The notes below the pieces were generated by a model. The model ran no database searches and had not been told where the DNA came from. It saw only the letters and a program-made list of their open reading frames with translations. Made by a program: the position numbers and the translations under genes. From assembly GCA_029298735.1 (NCBI GenBank), contig JANSLP010000011.1, positions 62,001 to 126,000 on the forward strand: 64,000 bases of DNA, in the 5' to 3' direction. This document shows positions 30,497 to 41,753 of the stretch, one piece after another (position 1 is the first letter of the stretch; every line of letters starts with the position of its first letter). The DNA is from Ophiostoma sp. CBS 140.51 (Eukaryota; Ascomycota; Sordariomycetes; Ophiostomatales; Ophiostomataceae).

Positions 30497-32589
30497 AGAG
30501 ATCCACGGAGCAAAGATGTGGAGAGAGGAGGATCTGCATCGTGGTGGTGGAGGGAGACGGGAAGCAGGGGTCTGTTGAAATCTTCAAAAAGAAAAACAGA
30601 CACGGAAATCACAACAAAAAAGAAGAGTGCGTTTACGGCCTTCTGCGGAGCTGATCGTTGTGGGTTTGTTTATGAGCTTGTCCGTTTTCTTTGCTTCTTT
30701 TGGCGTATATGGCGTTTTTCATGGGATTCTGGGGGCGTGGCGTCGTGACTTTGTGCTTTTTTGAAAATATATTCCGATTTATGACAATTTACAATTTATG
30801 GTTGTTTTTAATTGGCTTTTCGAGTCGTTCTGTATTTTTATTTGATTTTATCTGGTTTTTGTGTGTTTTATTTCGATATATTAATATTTCCGTAACCTTA
30901 TTTTCTTTTCTTTTGTATTTTCAATATAATTTTGAGTTTACTTCAATAGTATTTCACCACAAATAATAAATCAACTTGATTCTATTATTTCCCCAGACTC
31001 TACAATGCGAATCAAAACTTTTTAAATCGCTACATGATGGAGCGCATCCTCCCGTCAGGTTTGTTTACAAAAATACCACCCCGTTGATGAACATCGGAAA
31101 GGATGTACGGCTTGCAGTTGCAGCCCCGGCCGCCGACCAATCTGTTCCGTAAATCAATATTGACCTTTCTCTCTGCCCGGTTGCCGTGCAGACCACTTTG
31201 CATTTTTGCTCAGAGGCAAATTGCTCCCTCTGCAGGGCAAGATCGCCTACAACAAGCTTCATAGTCAGGCACCAGGCACAGCTTCCAGTCTCCCTTTCTT
31301 CACCGGAACCAAATCAACACAGACCCGGGCGATCCTCTCCCGCCGAAGCAAGGGAGCGTGACCTCGCGTTGTATGATTTGTGTGATTCCATGTTGTTTGT
31401 GCCTGCCGATGAGTGCTGGAGAGCAAATTTAAAGAGGAAACTGTTAAGTAACAGTTTCCTCAGTCTGCAGTCTAGACTTTGCTGTTGCGTGCCAGGCGGT
31501 ACATTGTAGCCTTCCACGAAGAGAGTGGATAGTCTCAGCACTGTAGAGAAGGCATTGTATGACTCGTACACTTTGACTCTCGCTGCCTTCTCTCCTCTTC
31601 AGCCAGACCAGAGCGGAACTACAAACGCCGAAAGTCGACAGTCTGCCTGGCAGGAATGGGCTGTACATTTTCCACGAGAGTGTTCTCCACGAATGAGCCT
31701 CGAAAGCGCACAACCCGTGGTTTGTTGGCTCAGTTTGATCCTGAACGTGCTGAGCCTGCATCTAAGATATGTGCCAAAGTTTGCGGGCGCACTGCGGAGG
31801 TTTCCGAGCTGGATAGTAGCCTGTAATAATATTCTATTCTTCGTGTGTTTGTTTGTAGTATGTCCTGAGACCTATGTAGTACTCGTAAACCGAGCGAGAC
31901 CAAAAAATACCAACAAGTGTTCTACTTGTTTGGTAGAACCCAAAAGAGACCAAAAAGACCAACAGAGAAATAGCAAAACGCGAATAGCCAATCAGATAAA
32001 AAACAATGGGAGAAAAACGCCCCGTCCATGCAAAGGAATGTGGTGATGTGGGTAAGTAAACAACGCTTCAAGGAAAGTAAACAGTTTGTGGTGGTGTATG
32101 ATGCAAAATGAGTGACCAGTGGGAATAGTGACAAAAAGACCAGAAATAGCCAATGATGTAAACAAACGACAAATTAGAAATAAAAGGGAAGCGAGAAGAC
32201 GTGATCCAAGAGATGGGATGAGACCAAAAAGGGGAAGCTGGCAGAATCAAGCGTAATGCAGCCGACGCGCCTACTCTGAATAGGCTCGATGTAAGGGAGA
32301 AGAAGAAACGCGACACCCAAAACCACCAACCCAACCAAAAAGGGATGACTTCACATAATGAAGTCCAGAAAGAGTGAGAGATGAGCCGGGAAGGGCAAAG
32401 GCAAAAATGTTTATTTTTCACCCTTAATCCGGTTCATCCTTCTGCTCTTCCTATATTAACCCAGTCAACTGGCCATCGTTGGTGGTTAAAGGGTCGTGTG
32501 TCTTCTGCCTGTTCTGCAATATTGCGAATCCTGCGTGCCGGTTCTTTTTGGTGCTCTCTCTTATCATTCGATCTTCACTCGACTGTTGC
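30497..32589. other. convergent intergenic region with AT-rich part and palindrome
   Basis: No gene is recognised. The first 250 nt are 3' UTR of the FAM32A-like gene. The part from 30760 to 31030 is strongly AT-rich. A perfect 13-bp inverted repeat is at 31434-31461. A weaker inverted repeat (CCAACAAGT and ACTTGTTTGG) lies near 31908-31932. Frames here are short and lack coding character. Confidence 0.55.
31434..31461. repeat. perfect 13-bp inverted repeat, 2-nt spacer
   Basis: The left arm is GAGGAAACTGTTA and the right arm TAACAGTTTCCTC, separated by AG. The flanking sequence on both sides is not paired, so this is a short compact hairpin or dyad rather than the end of a longer inverted repeat. 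Confidence 0.9.
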
Positions 32590-33486
32590 TTAGATGAGCA
32601 TGGCACCAACAAGGACACCGGCGACGGCGAAGCGGGCGTTGTTGCCGGCAGCGGCTAGGGGTGCGGCAGCACCAGTCTGCAGGGTGCCGCCGTTAGTGGC
32701 AGTGCCACCGGTGTTGGCGGCACTGACACCGACAACCGAGGTGGCCGTCACGACGGTGGGGGTGCCATTGACGGTCGAGGTGTAGATGTTGGTGGTCTTC
32801 TTGCCGCTGCTGGTGGTCTTCTCGGACGACGACGAGGTCGTCTTGGACGTGATGTGCGAGGTGGTCGACGTGTTCTTGAACGTCGACGTCGCCGGCAGCG
32901 ACGTCGTGGAGCTGGTAGTCGAGCTCGGCGTGTTGCTGCTGGGCGAGCTGCTGGAGGTGGTGCTGTTCAGGTCGCGGCGGGCCAGCTGGATAATCGACGT
33001 GGCCAGGGCGGCGTTCTCGCGGTGGATGGCCTCGAGGGCGTGCTTCTCCGAGGGGTAGACGCCGTGCTTATAGGTGTCCGGCAGGTACTCGTGCAGGAGG
33101 TCGTGCAGAGACTCGGGCGAGACGGCCTCGAGCAGGCGGGAGAAGCTGCTGCCAGTAGGGACAGCACCCTCAGCAACAACGACGGCAGCACCGTTCTTAT
33201 GGTGAGAACCGGCCTTGCCGTGAGCACCGGTGTGCTTGTTGCAGGGGCGGGCGGCACGGATAGTGCCAATGGCGAGCGAGCCGAGACCGAAGACGGCGAT
33301 GCAGCAGGCAAAGACAAAGGCGAGAGTCACGGTGAAGTGAACAACCTTCTTGGCCTTGGCAACACGGCGTCTGCAGGCATGCTTGCACTGGCTCTTCTGG
33401 TTGTCGGCGGCGATAGTCGTAGTCGTCGTCTCGGCGGCGTGGGCGAGCAGCCGCTTCTCGTCCTCTGCTGTGGGATAGGAAGTCAT
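32590..33486 (-). CDS. Ser/Thr-rich single-span surface protein, uncharacterised
   Basis: One exon, 298 residues. The first 48 residues are hydrophilic and basic (CKHACRRRVAKAKK), followed by one strong hydrophobic span at about 49-76. This looks like a signal anchor rather than a cleaved signal. Residues near 115-170 form a compact helical block (LLEAVSPESLHDLLHEYLP then KHALEAIHRENAALATSIIQ), the part most likely to be conserved. The rest is a Ser/Thr-rich stalk (about 175-255), a Gly/Ala/Thr-rich stretch and a hydrophobic C-terminus (FAVAGVLVGAMLI), compatible with a GPI signal or a second span. Cell wall or plasma membrane location is inference. I do not know the family. Confidence 0.75.
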   Translation of the reverse strand: MTSYPTAEDEKRLLAHAAETTTTTIAADNQKSQCKHACRRRVAKAKKVVHFTVTLAFVFACCIAVFGLGSLAIGTIRAARPCNKHTGAHGKAGSHHKNGAAVVVAEGAVPTGSSFSRLLEAVSPESLHDLLHEYLPDTYKHGVYPSEKHALEAIHRENAALATSIIQLARRDLNSTTSSSSPSSNTPSSTTSSTTSLPATSTFKNTSTTSHITSKTTSSSSEKTTSSGKKTTNIYTSTVNGTPTVVTATSVVGVSAANTGGTATNGGTLQTGAAAPLAAAGNNARFAVAGVLVGAMLI

Positions 33487-36400
33487 TGTGATGTGTGGTG
33501 TGATGTGGTGATGCCGAATGAGTGTGGTGAGAGACGGGTGAGAGATAGGAGGCGTGAGATAAAAGAAAGAAAGAATACGGACGGAAGGTTAAAATAGTGT
33601 GAGAAAAGGGTCCAAGAGAAGGGGAGGCAGCCTCTTTTTGTTATCCTGAAAAACGTGGGCGAGACAGATGTCTGTGGGGATCGTTTGCAGGTTGCAGTTT
33701 GTTCCGGAGACACAGAGTGGTGTCACTGTCGTCGGGACAGGTACAAGTAAGTGGCGAGAGTGGAGGACAGTGGGCAGTGGACACTGCGTTGTGGTTGTGG
33801 TTCTCCCTATCAACGAGTGGAAAAAAGAAAGTGGCTGGCGGAAACACGATTTTGGCGATTTTCTCGTATTTGGCTCCGATGCAAACAAGGAGTCGGCAAG
33901 GGGGGCGTGCAGTCTGTCAGGTAACAAAGGACACTGCAGGAGAAGGATCCAGGGTTCCGATGTAAACAATGACTGAAATTTTGAGGAAATAAAAGAAAGT
34001 GGTGAAGTGAGAGGAATGAGAAGAATTGAGGCAAAAATATAATCGAGACAAAAAGAGAGAGAAAGAGGGAAGTGAAAGAACGAGGCTTTTTGCTGGGATC
34101 GCAGGATATACGAGTAAGAGGGAAAGGATTGGGGGGAGGCCGGGGGCAGGATCGATGGTGCAGCGGAGGGCAAGAGGGAGAGGGCCTTGTTGGCCGGGTC
34201 AGCCGAAGGGGAGAGAGCGACTGGCGCTCAGTGACTGGTGGCGAGCGATTGACCTGCCAAAAGGTACAAGTCAGGGGCAGCAGCGACCGGTGCCAGCGAG
34301 CCAGCCAAATGGAGAAACCCACGCGAAAAACCGCAAGGGAAGGCGCCAGGTCGAAACAAGTGCCAGCCATTTTTCGACTACAGACTGTAACCTACTGATG
34401 ACAACAACAGCGAGCCATTGAACGCTCTCCACTTGGCGCCGCCCTTTTTCCTACGGCGTCTTCGATCGTGTGTTTCTCAGCTTGCCAACGATGATTTTGC
34501 ACGGCTCGACAGCATCCGAGCAGTCTTCAATTGTCTTGGCTGTTGCTTGGTGGACATTTTGCTGGGCATTGTAGTGCCTTCCAAAGGTGCTTTTCCATGA
34601 CCGACAAGGCAGGACCGGACGTGTCCCCGTATCGCACCAACCAGGGCAGTTAGCGCTGTTCTTTTTTCTCTCCTAGCGATGTGCTAGCGGGGAGCGGCAA
34701 CAGGGCCAGCACGAGGAACAGGGAAGGGTGGAAAGTGCGAGGCTCGACAGGGAAGGAGCCTCGTAAGATACGAACGAGGGTTGACAACGAGTCAGGAAAG
34801 AGCGCGAGAGACAACGTGAGAGACATTCCCACCGGGCAGGAAGCGACGATGCGCACACACACACACAAACTGTGACGTGCGACGTCCCGGAGTAATATAC
34901 GGTGGTACTGCCGCACGCAGCATGTGTCGCATTTGCGGTTGGGTTGATTGCGACAGTCTCGTACACAGACGAGGGCAGACGGGAGGTGCACATTCGTGCA
35001 TTTGCATTGCGGTGGTCGAGGATACGAGCCCTGCCGTACACGTACGATACGCAATACGCACCACGACGGCGACTTACTGAGGACAACAGGGAGTGGCTGC
35101 TGCAGGAAGGTGCAGACAACCCGCCCTCTTTCTGCACATTCGTTCTTGCCTGTTATGTTCGATCGTTCACATTCCCTCGGGCCTCGCCTTGTTTCTCATG
35201 GTGGCCTCGTATCGGACGGGGCAAACCATTGTTCTAAAAGCCAGTTTTTTCTGTTGGTTTTTGGGTGCTTTCTGGCCAATGGGGCCGGTCTGCGTCAGCG
35301 TTCGGCGCTGGGACCCAGGGAAAAGGCCAAAAAAGCCAGCGGGCTCGCCAAGCCCTAGCCAGGGCAGACCCAGACTGTAGACCCAGTTCTCCGTATGCAG
35401 GACCCCACTGTGGGCAGGCAAGGCAAGAGGCGAGAGTGCAGGAAAGATAAGGCCGGGCGTTCCTGCCTTGACAAAAGGAGCTTGCTTGCCAACAAAATTC
35501 GACGATGATTTTCAGCTCTGTGAAAAGTATTAAAACAACAAAGTAACTCTCGCTCTTTTTTTCACGCGACGCTGTTCAGTTGATGAGCGTTTCCCTCCGC
35601 ATTGTCGCCATTCATCTCGACAGCCCTCCCTTAATTTGGCCGGACCCGGCCTGGCTCTCACGATGGACGCACCGACGTCATGACGTTTCACCACGCCGAA
35701 TTTGCAGTTAGCCCCAGCTGGCCGTTGTAGTTTTTTGGTTAGCCTGGTTCGTGAGGTAAAGTGCTGCCACAGAAAAAAGAAGAAGAAAAGGCTTGGCGTG
35801 TTTTCCAGAGCCTTCGTCCTTCGGAGATCGAGCAGTTGTCAGCCGCAGTTAGTTGCAGTGGGCTCGAGTGGTCCTTCAGCTCCTCAGACCACTACCGAAG
35901 AAACCGACACTGTTTTTTGTTATTCTTTGGTTACCCGCGTCATGGACCAACGGGAATCGAGATCAGTGAAAATATTGACCAATATTGACATTCACATATT
36001 TACTTGGCTCACTTCTCTTTGGTTCTGGACCGCGGCCACCTCCTCCACAGCCACGACGCTCCACGCAAACAAACCGAGGCGTGACGTGGCCCGGAACAAT
36101 AAGAGGAGACAAATGGTGGCATACGTTGACAGATGGCATCAGAGAAAATTGTTTATTATGTGCTGCCTGTGGGCGTAACAGGACACAATGTAGTGTTCAT
36201 ACCGCGTTGTACTTTTGAGCACTGAAGATGTGAGATGCAAACCTTGAACAGCCTCGACAGCCTAGGAGGGCTGGAATCCCTGGTTGTGCAGGGCGTACAA
36301 GTGCGAGAATACGGCGAATACAGCGAATACAAAGCACGACAGAAGGACAGTGCTGGGATAAAAGTCCGTTGCAGCTGTTGCAAGGGATGGATGTTTATTT

Positions 36401-38116
36401 TTGGAACTGTGGCCGGCCGGGACTAAATTGTCGGTCTCCGAATGGTGCAGATCCTAAGATCGCCGCTTCTCGATTGCCCGTTGATTCTGTGAAATGTAAC
36501 CGTATCGCGATGTTATGTCATGGAGTCGGGTTGAAGATGTCAGTAAAAGATTTAAGTGAGTGGTATTTGTATTTTGAGAGTGCAGGGAATTTTCACAGAA
36601 TTATTTGGGCTTCCATTGCTGAGTTAGTGATATTTCTTTGGTATTTGCTGATTTCTATCCACAGTTTGTACAAAATAAGTCGAGGTAACCTTGATGGGAA
36701 ATATAAAACGATATAAAAGCTAATGACTATTCACTTCTTATGATACATTTGATCCTTTTTTTTCCAACAAAGAAAAAGGGCTCCTAACCTCATCTCATCT
36801 CATAATGTGATTTCATCTGAATGCCGAAATTTTCTCATCTAAAATCACACTCACAGGCGGACCGACTTGAAACAATGTAATAAGATCGTACCGTTATTGA
36901 TCCGACCCAAAACAAACTTCAATATTGCACTATAAAAATCCACGAGTGAGTAAATAACAATGATTATCTTCTCAGGTGAAAAGAAAAGTAAGCCGCCTCT
37001 CAACTACAGGACACGTGCAAGATGTTGTTCATATCACGAATGAGGGCCTCTCACCACGAACACTTAAAAAGCAGCCACTATGCTGAAAATACTGCCTCGA
37101 GCTATTTGATATTTCTGTAATATGCTGTATTCTGTATCGATGACAATTTTCTCTATCAATTTTCTCTATCACTTTCTCTTTCCCTCTTTCATTTTCGTCT
37201 GTCCCGAAATATCGGCATCAATCTCGACAGCTCGACAGCCATTGGTGAACGAGACAAGTGCTAGTGTTCGAGAGAGTTCGAAAACCCAACAATAAGATAA
37301 ATGTAGAGACAATAATAAATGAAATAGACTGCGGAGCAGAGACACCTCTACTTCTAATTATTGATGTGCAATCTTGAATGTCTGCCCCTATTCAGTATCC
37401 CTTGCCAGGGAGGAAGGACTTGAAGATGTCAATGGGGGGAAGGAGAGACCTACAATGATGAGGTCAGCATTTACAGCGAACGCGCTGCCGCGCTAGGGCA
37501 GCTGGAGGACACGCAGCTCTCAATCTAGCCGCGTCGCGCCGCTAGCTCCAGGGCTCTTCCATTGAGCGAGCCCCATAGCCCTATTTATTAGGTGGCCAAA
37601 TCACAAGCCAAAGAGCCAAAGAGCCTCAGCAAAAACGGGCCAGCCTGGCCTTGTCTCTTGCCAATGCAGTGCAACCTGCCACTGGGGCTGCCAATGGCTC
37701 CTGCCACTCACAGTGGGCACCAACACCACCTGGGCAGCTGGGCTCCTGCCAATAATACCGACAATTGTGGACATCGCCAGGCTAAATCAAGCAACAAAGG
37801 CCAACAGCTCCGTCTTTCATGTGATTTCCACGACCAAACAAAACACCCAAGCATCGCACGACGCTGGATGCGATCAGACCAGTTCAACCTTGTCTCACCT
37901 TTTGCGTCTCCCATCCTATCTTCGACCTCCCTTTCTTCTTCTCGACTACCTCGCCATGTAACGGCGCACAAATTCTCCTACATCCTCGTCTGAATGATTC
38001 GACCCTTGACTTTCTTTCAATCCAATCTTTTTCTTATCGACAACGATCGTTGATCACCACATCGACATCGCAGCTGTCCTCGGCCGACGCTGCGATTGTG
38101 ACACGAAGCCGAAACC
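33487..38116. other. large divergent intergenic region (4.6 kb)
   Basis: No gene is recognised. 33487-34370 is CT-rich on the minus strand and is the leader of the surface-protein gene. A GC-rich dyad resembling the motif at 53389 lies at 35402-35418. An AT-rich stretch spans about 36480-37400, with a 115-codon frame at 36369-36716 lacking family features. A cloverleaf-like dyad cluster lies at 37494-37583. The last 500 nt are the SEC59 promoter and leader. Confidence 0.55.
37494..37583 (-). other. cloverleaf-like structured element (tRNA-like?)
   Basis: Three nested or adjacent stems can be drawn: TAGGGC (37494) with GCCCTA (37578), CTGGAG (37502) with CTCCAG (37546), and GGGCTC (37551) with GAGCCC (37568). 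On the minus strand, GCTCAATGGAAGAGC resembles a tRNA D-arm. No proper T-arm or anticodon arm fits, so it is not a functional tRNA as drawn; a tRNA-derived relic or SINE end is possible. Confidence 0.3.
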
Positions 38117-41100
38117 ATGGCCGCCACCGACGGCGATGACGACGTGTCGGACAGCTCCGTGTCGAGTAGGCACTCCAGCGGTAGCAATGGCAGCAAAAAC
38201 AACCAAAACGAAAACGTTGCGACTTCGATGCCAGCTTCACCCAACAGACTCCCATTACGAAACGACGGCCCCTTACAATCACAACCACACATTGTCGACT
38301 ATGCGCTCTCAGCAGTAGGCGATGCCGACGGATTGCGGTTGCTGTCCCGTTCACCGCACCCTTACCACCACCGAAATACCGACCTTCTCCATCCAGCCGA
38401 CCGTCTCCACGCCCATATTACCGTTGTCAACGACTCGGTCGATGCAGTCGACGCAGACACTTCACATACAAGACACAATGGCCGCCCAGCGCCTCTGTCC
38501 TCACCTGGGTCAGCCCTGTCGCTGGTGTCATTCGCATCCAGCTTCCTCAAAGACTCGACGCCCGGTAGTGACAGTGGCACCGAGGCCGACGACGAGCATT
38601 TCTTGAAGGGACTGCCTGCACCTCGATCGAAACCGCACAAGGGATTGCGGGGCATGGATGAGGTCCTGTCGGGCATGTCAACACCGTTACTGCCCGTCCC
38701 GCAAATACGAAGCAGTACGAGCGTACAAGACAGCGACCAGCCAAGACGGACACGAAGCGGACACAGGAGGAGGGCAGGAAAGCAAGGCGACGGCAGCGGC
38801 GTGGACACAGACGGTGGTGATAGTGTTGCCGGCAGTGTCTACAGTGTTGTGGGAGAGGATAGAGATGGCAAAGGATGTGATGGTGGAGCTGTCGCCGGTG
38901 GTGATGGCACTCAAGACCGACGACCTCGTGGCCACAGCCACAGGGCCATCTCTCCACAGAAGCTTTCCCAGAAGCTAAAACGCGATATCCTCTCTGCTTC
39001 GGCCGCCCTCGACAGCCGGGACAAGGACCGCAGACAGGGCAAAGGAAGTGCCGCGCGCAGTCGCCGTCGTCGCGAGATTGCGCGCCGGTCGACAGAGCTA
39101 TTACTTCTCGTCTCGCTGGCAGCTCTTCTCTTCTCAAACCCAGATGTGCGCCCGCTCCTCTTCCACTGGAGATACGAACTGCAAGCTGTGACGGCTGTTC
39201 TTGGCGGCCTTTTGGCTCTCTACCCATTGCGACTCATCCTATGGGTGCGTCATTACAGCAAGAACGACAGTGACTACGAGGAAACGTCCCTTCGTCACCT
39301 CATCTCTATCCCTGTCTCCTTCGACCCAGCTCCCCTCTTCTATCCTCTCGCCATCCCCGTCCTCGTCTCCTTCTTGCTGGCCACGCCGACATTGCACGCG
39401 GCACCTCTCCTTAACCTCGTCTTGAGTCTTTGCACAATCCCTAGACCTCTTATTCCCTTCTCACACTCTACCGAGCTGTACAATCCGCTCCATTGGATCA
39501 TCTCGTGCGTACCTATGATGGTCGCCGACGTTCTTCCCTCGCCCTTTAAGAGCAGAGCTTTCCAAAGCACCCTATTCTCGCCGGTGGCCCCATTATGCCC
39601 GAACCTGGCTACTCTTATCTACCCACTACACCAGACTCTGTGCTGGGTTCTCCACGACCTGACGACGACAAGTCTTCTCCCTGCTGAGCTGCAACTTACG
39701 TCCGTCGCCCTCATCAACCTTCTCCTCCTGGCTCATTCGCCACAGGCTGTCATCTTACAAGCCCTTCTTTGGGGCGGCGGTGTCACAGTCCTCGTGCTCG
39801 GCGGCAACGTCGTTCGTCGCGGTATTTTGCTGGCCCGGATTCCGCGGTGGCGTTTCAGGAGGGAGGTACTTGGTTCCAAAGACAGCGACGACCTTTGGTG
39901 GCTACTGTCACCGACCGCCGTTTTGAGCCGCGTCTGGGCCGAGCTCAAGTCATTGAAGCGCGCTCGACTGGAGCTGATGTACGGTCCTGGCGAGGGCCGA
40001 ATCTACGGTGACTCTGACGACTCCGGTGATAATAGCAACCACTCCCGAGGCGGTCTCTCAGACGGCGCAGCGTGGAAGAAGAAGACCGTCAAACGGTCCG
40101 CAACTGTGTCTGCAAAGAAGCCTACACCTCTTGACGGCAATGTGGACGGCCTTGATGGCATCGCTGCTGGCAGACCACGTCGACACTCCACGACTCATGC
40201 CCACTCACAGCCGGTCACACACACACCGTCAGGCCGCCGTAAACGTGCCACATCACCCACGATCCGTGCCTTCTTCTCGTTGACCCATGAACAGGCAGTC
40301 CGCCGCAAGTGGTTATATGCAGGCTACTTGTATGCCTGCATTGGTGTCGTTATCATCGCCGGGATCCGTCCTTATGTCGCCAAATACGCACTCCATGGTC
40401 GCGAGCCTTTTGGCTGGGCCCTGGGCTACCTCTTTGGCGACATTGACTGGTTCCGTCTGGAAGTGGTCAAGGCCAACTTGGAGAACTGGATTTGTTTGCC
40501 TACTCGAACTGCGGTTGACCCGTCTTTCCCTTGTACGTCTTGTGCTGCCGGGTGGGTTGAACACGTTCGTCAAGCCTGGCTCGGTGCCGCCAACACGCGC
40601 CTTGCCTTGGTTGGCTACTGGTCCATTGTCCTCGTGTTTGGGTTGGCCGTCGTCTTTACGCTCTCACCAGTCTACGAAGTCGACACTCGCCGCAAGGTCT
40701 TCCATTTTATGATGGTAGCCATGCTCCTGCCGGCCACTTTTGTCGATCCAGCCTATGCCGCTCTGGCTCTTTCACTTGTGCTAGCCGTCTTCCTTTTACT
40801 CGACCTGCTGAGAGCCAGTCAATTGCCACCTTTGTCGCGACCCATTGCCACTTTCTTGACGCCCTACGTCGATGGCCGTGACCTGCGTGGACCTGTCGTC
40901 ATCTCGCACATCTTCTTGTTGATCGGCTGTGCCATCCCTCTATGGCTATCCATGGCCTCTCTCCCCAGAGTCGTCGACCCGCTCGACATGCTCGACACAC
41001 CCAGTTCTCCATCGGCCGGCTGGGAAGTCCCTACGCGCGACGTTAGCATGGTCGCAGGCGTCATCTGTGTCGGACTGGGCGACGCTGCCGCTTCCCTGAT

Positions 41101-41491
41101 CGGCCGTCGCTGGGGTCGTCGCAAGTGGTTGTGGGGTGGCGGTAAGAGTCTCGAGGGCAGTTTTGCCTTTGCTCTGGTCGTGTTTGCCGGGTTGATGCTG
41201 GCGAGTCTGTGGTTGCGGGTTGGTGGGTGGCAGGCGACGGGAGAGGCCGTTCCATCAGCGAACGTAGCAGCAGCAAGCCCAGCGAATGCAGACTTCTCCT
41301 GGCTGACCGTCAGTCCCTCCCTCCAGCGCGTTGCATCTTGGATTGGGTTCAAGGCGGCACAGTCCGTTGCACCCCGCGCGGCCGTCTGTGCCACTATCGC
41401 CAGCTTGAAGGAGACCGTGTTGACGGGCGGCAACGACAATGTTGTCGTGCCCGTCATCCTATGGACGTGTGTCAAGAGTTTTGGTCTGTGA
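38117..41491 (+). CDS. SEC59: dolichol kinase
   Basis: One exon, 1124 residues. Dolichol kinase uses CTP to phosphorylate dolichol in the ER membrane, supplying the carrier for N-glycans, O-mannose and GPI anchors. The first 325 residues are disordered. Membrane segments begin with RRSTELLLLVSLAALLFS near 325. A second disordered insert lies near 630-720, and the conserved kinase region occupies the last 250 residues: KVFHFMMVAMLLPATF, then GVICVGLGDAAASLIGRRWG (CTP-binding region), then GGGKSLEGSFAF. The C-terminus, ASLKETVLTGGNDNVVVPV, matches the family end. The context of the ATG (AAACCATGG) is strong. The protein is much longer than yeast Sec59 (about 520 residues), mainly from the N-terminal extension and the insert. 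It is convergent with ORC2. Confidence 0.9.
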   Translation: MAATDGDDDVSDSSVSSRHSSGSNGSKNNQNENVATSMPASPNRLPLRNDGPLQSQPHIVDYALSAVGDADGLRLLSRSPHPYHHRNTDLLHPADRLHAHITVVNDSVDAVDADTSHTRHNGRPAPLSSPGSALSLVSFASSFLKDSTPGSDSGTEADDEHFLKGLPAPRSKPHKGLRGMDEVLSGMSTPLLPVPQIRSSTSVQDSDQPRRTRSGHRRRAGKQGDGSGVDTDGGDSVAGSVYSVVGEDRDGKGCDGGAVAGGDGTQDRRPRGHSHRAISPQKLSQKLKRDILSASAALDSRDKDRRQGKGSAARSRRRREIARRSTELLLLVSLAALLFSNPDVRPLLFHWRYELQAVTAVLGGLLALYPLRLILWVRHYSKNDSDYEETSLRHLISIPVSFDPAPLFYPLAIPVLVSFLLATPTLHAAPLLNLVLSLCTIPRPLIPFSHSTELYNPLHWIISCVPMMVADVLPSPFKSRAFQSTLFSPVAPLCPNLATLIYPLHQTLCWVLHDLTTTSLLPAELQLTSVALINLLLLAHSPQAVILQALLWGGGVTVLVLGGNVVRRGILLARIPRWRFRREVLGSKDSDDLWWLLSPTAVLSRVWAELKSLKRARLELMYGPGEGRIYGDSDDSGDNSNHSRGGLSDGAAWKKKTVKRSATVSAKKPTPLDGNVDGLDGIAAGRPRRHSTTHAHSQPVTHTPSGRRKRATSPTIRAFFSLTHEQAVRRKWLYAGYLYACIGVVIIAGIRPYVAKYALHGREPFGWALGYLFGDIDWFRLEVVKANLENWICLPTRTAVDPSFPCTSCAAGWVEHVRQAWLGAANTRLALVGYWSIVLVFGLAVVFTLSPVYEVDTRRKVFHFMMVAMLLPATFVDPAYAALALSLVLAVFLLLDLLRASQLPPLSRPIATFLTPYVDGRDLRGPVVISHIFLLIGCAIPLWLSMASLPRVVDPLDMLDTPSSPSAGWEVPTRDVSMVAGVICVGLGDAAASLIGRRWGRRKWLWGGGKSLEGSFAFALVVFAGLMLASLWLRVGGWQATGEAVPSANVAAASPANADFSWLTVSPSLQRVASWIGFKAAQSVAPRAAVCATIASLKETVLTGGNDNVVVPVILWTCVKSFGL

Positions 41492-41753
41492 AGACCGCGA
41501 GAGAAAAATTATATGTAACGATACCCAAGAAACAGACTTTAACGATATTTATAGACAAACAAGTAATACTAGGCAAACAGTAATAATGACCAACGTTCAG
41601 ATTTATTTTGTCGTTTCTATTCTATGATGCATTATATAAGAGTAAAAAGCGTATAAGTGCAATATGAAACGCCAGCAATCGCTATGTACGCTCCGATATG
41701 ATACTTTTGTTCCGTTAAATGTGTAGTTTTGACTAATCCCCCTTCCCCATTTC

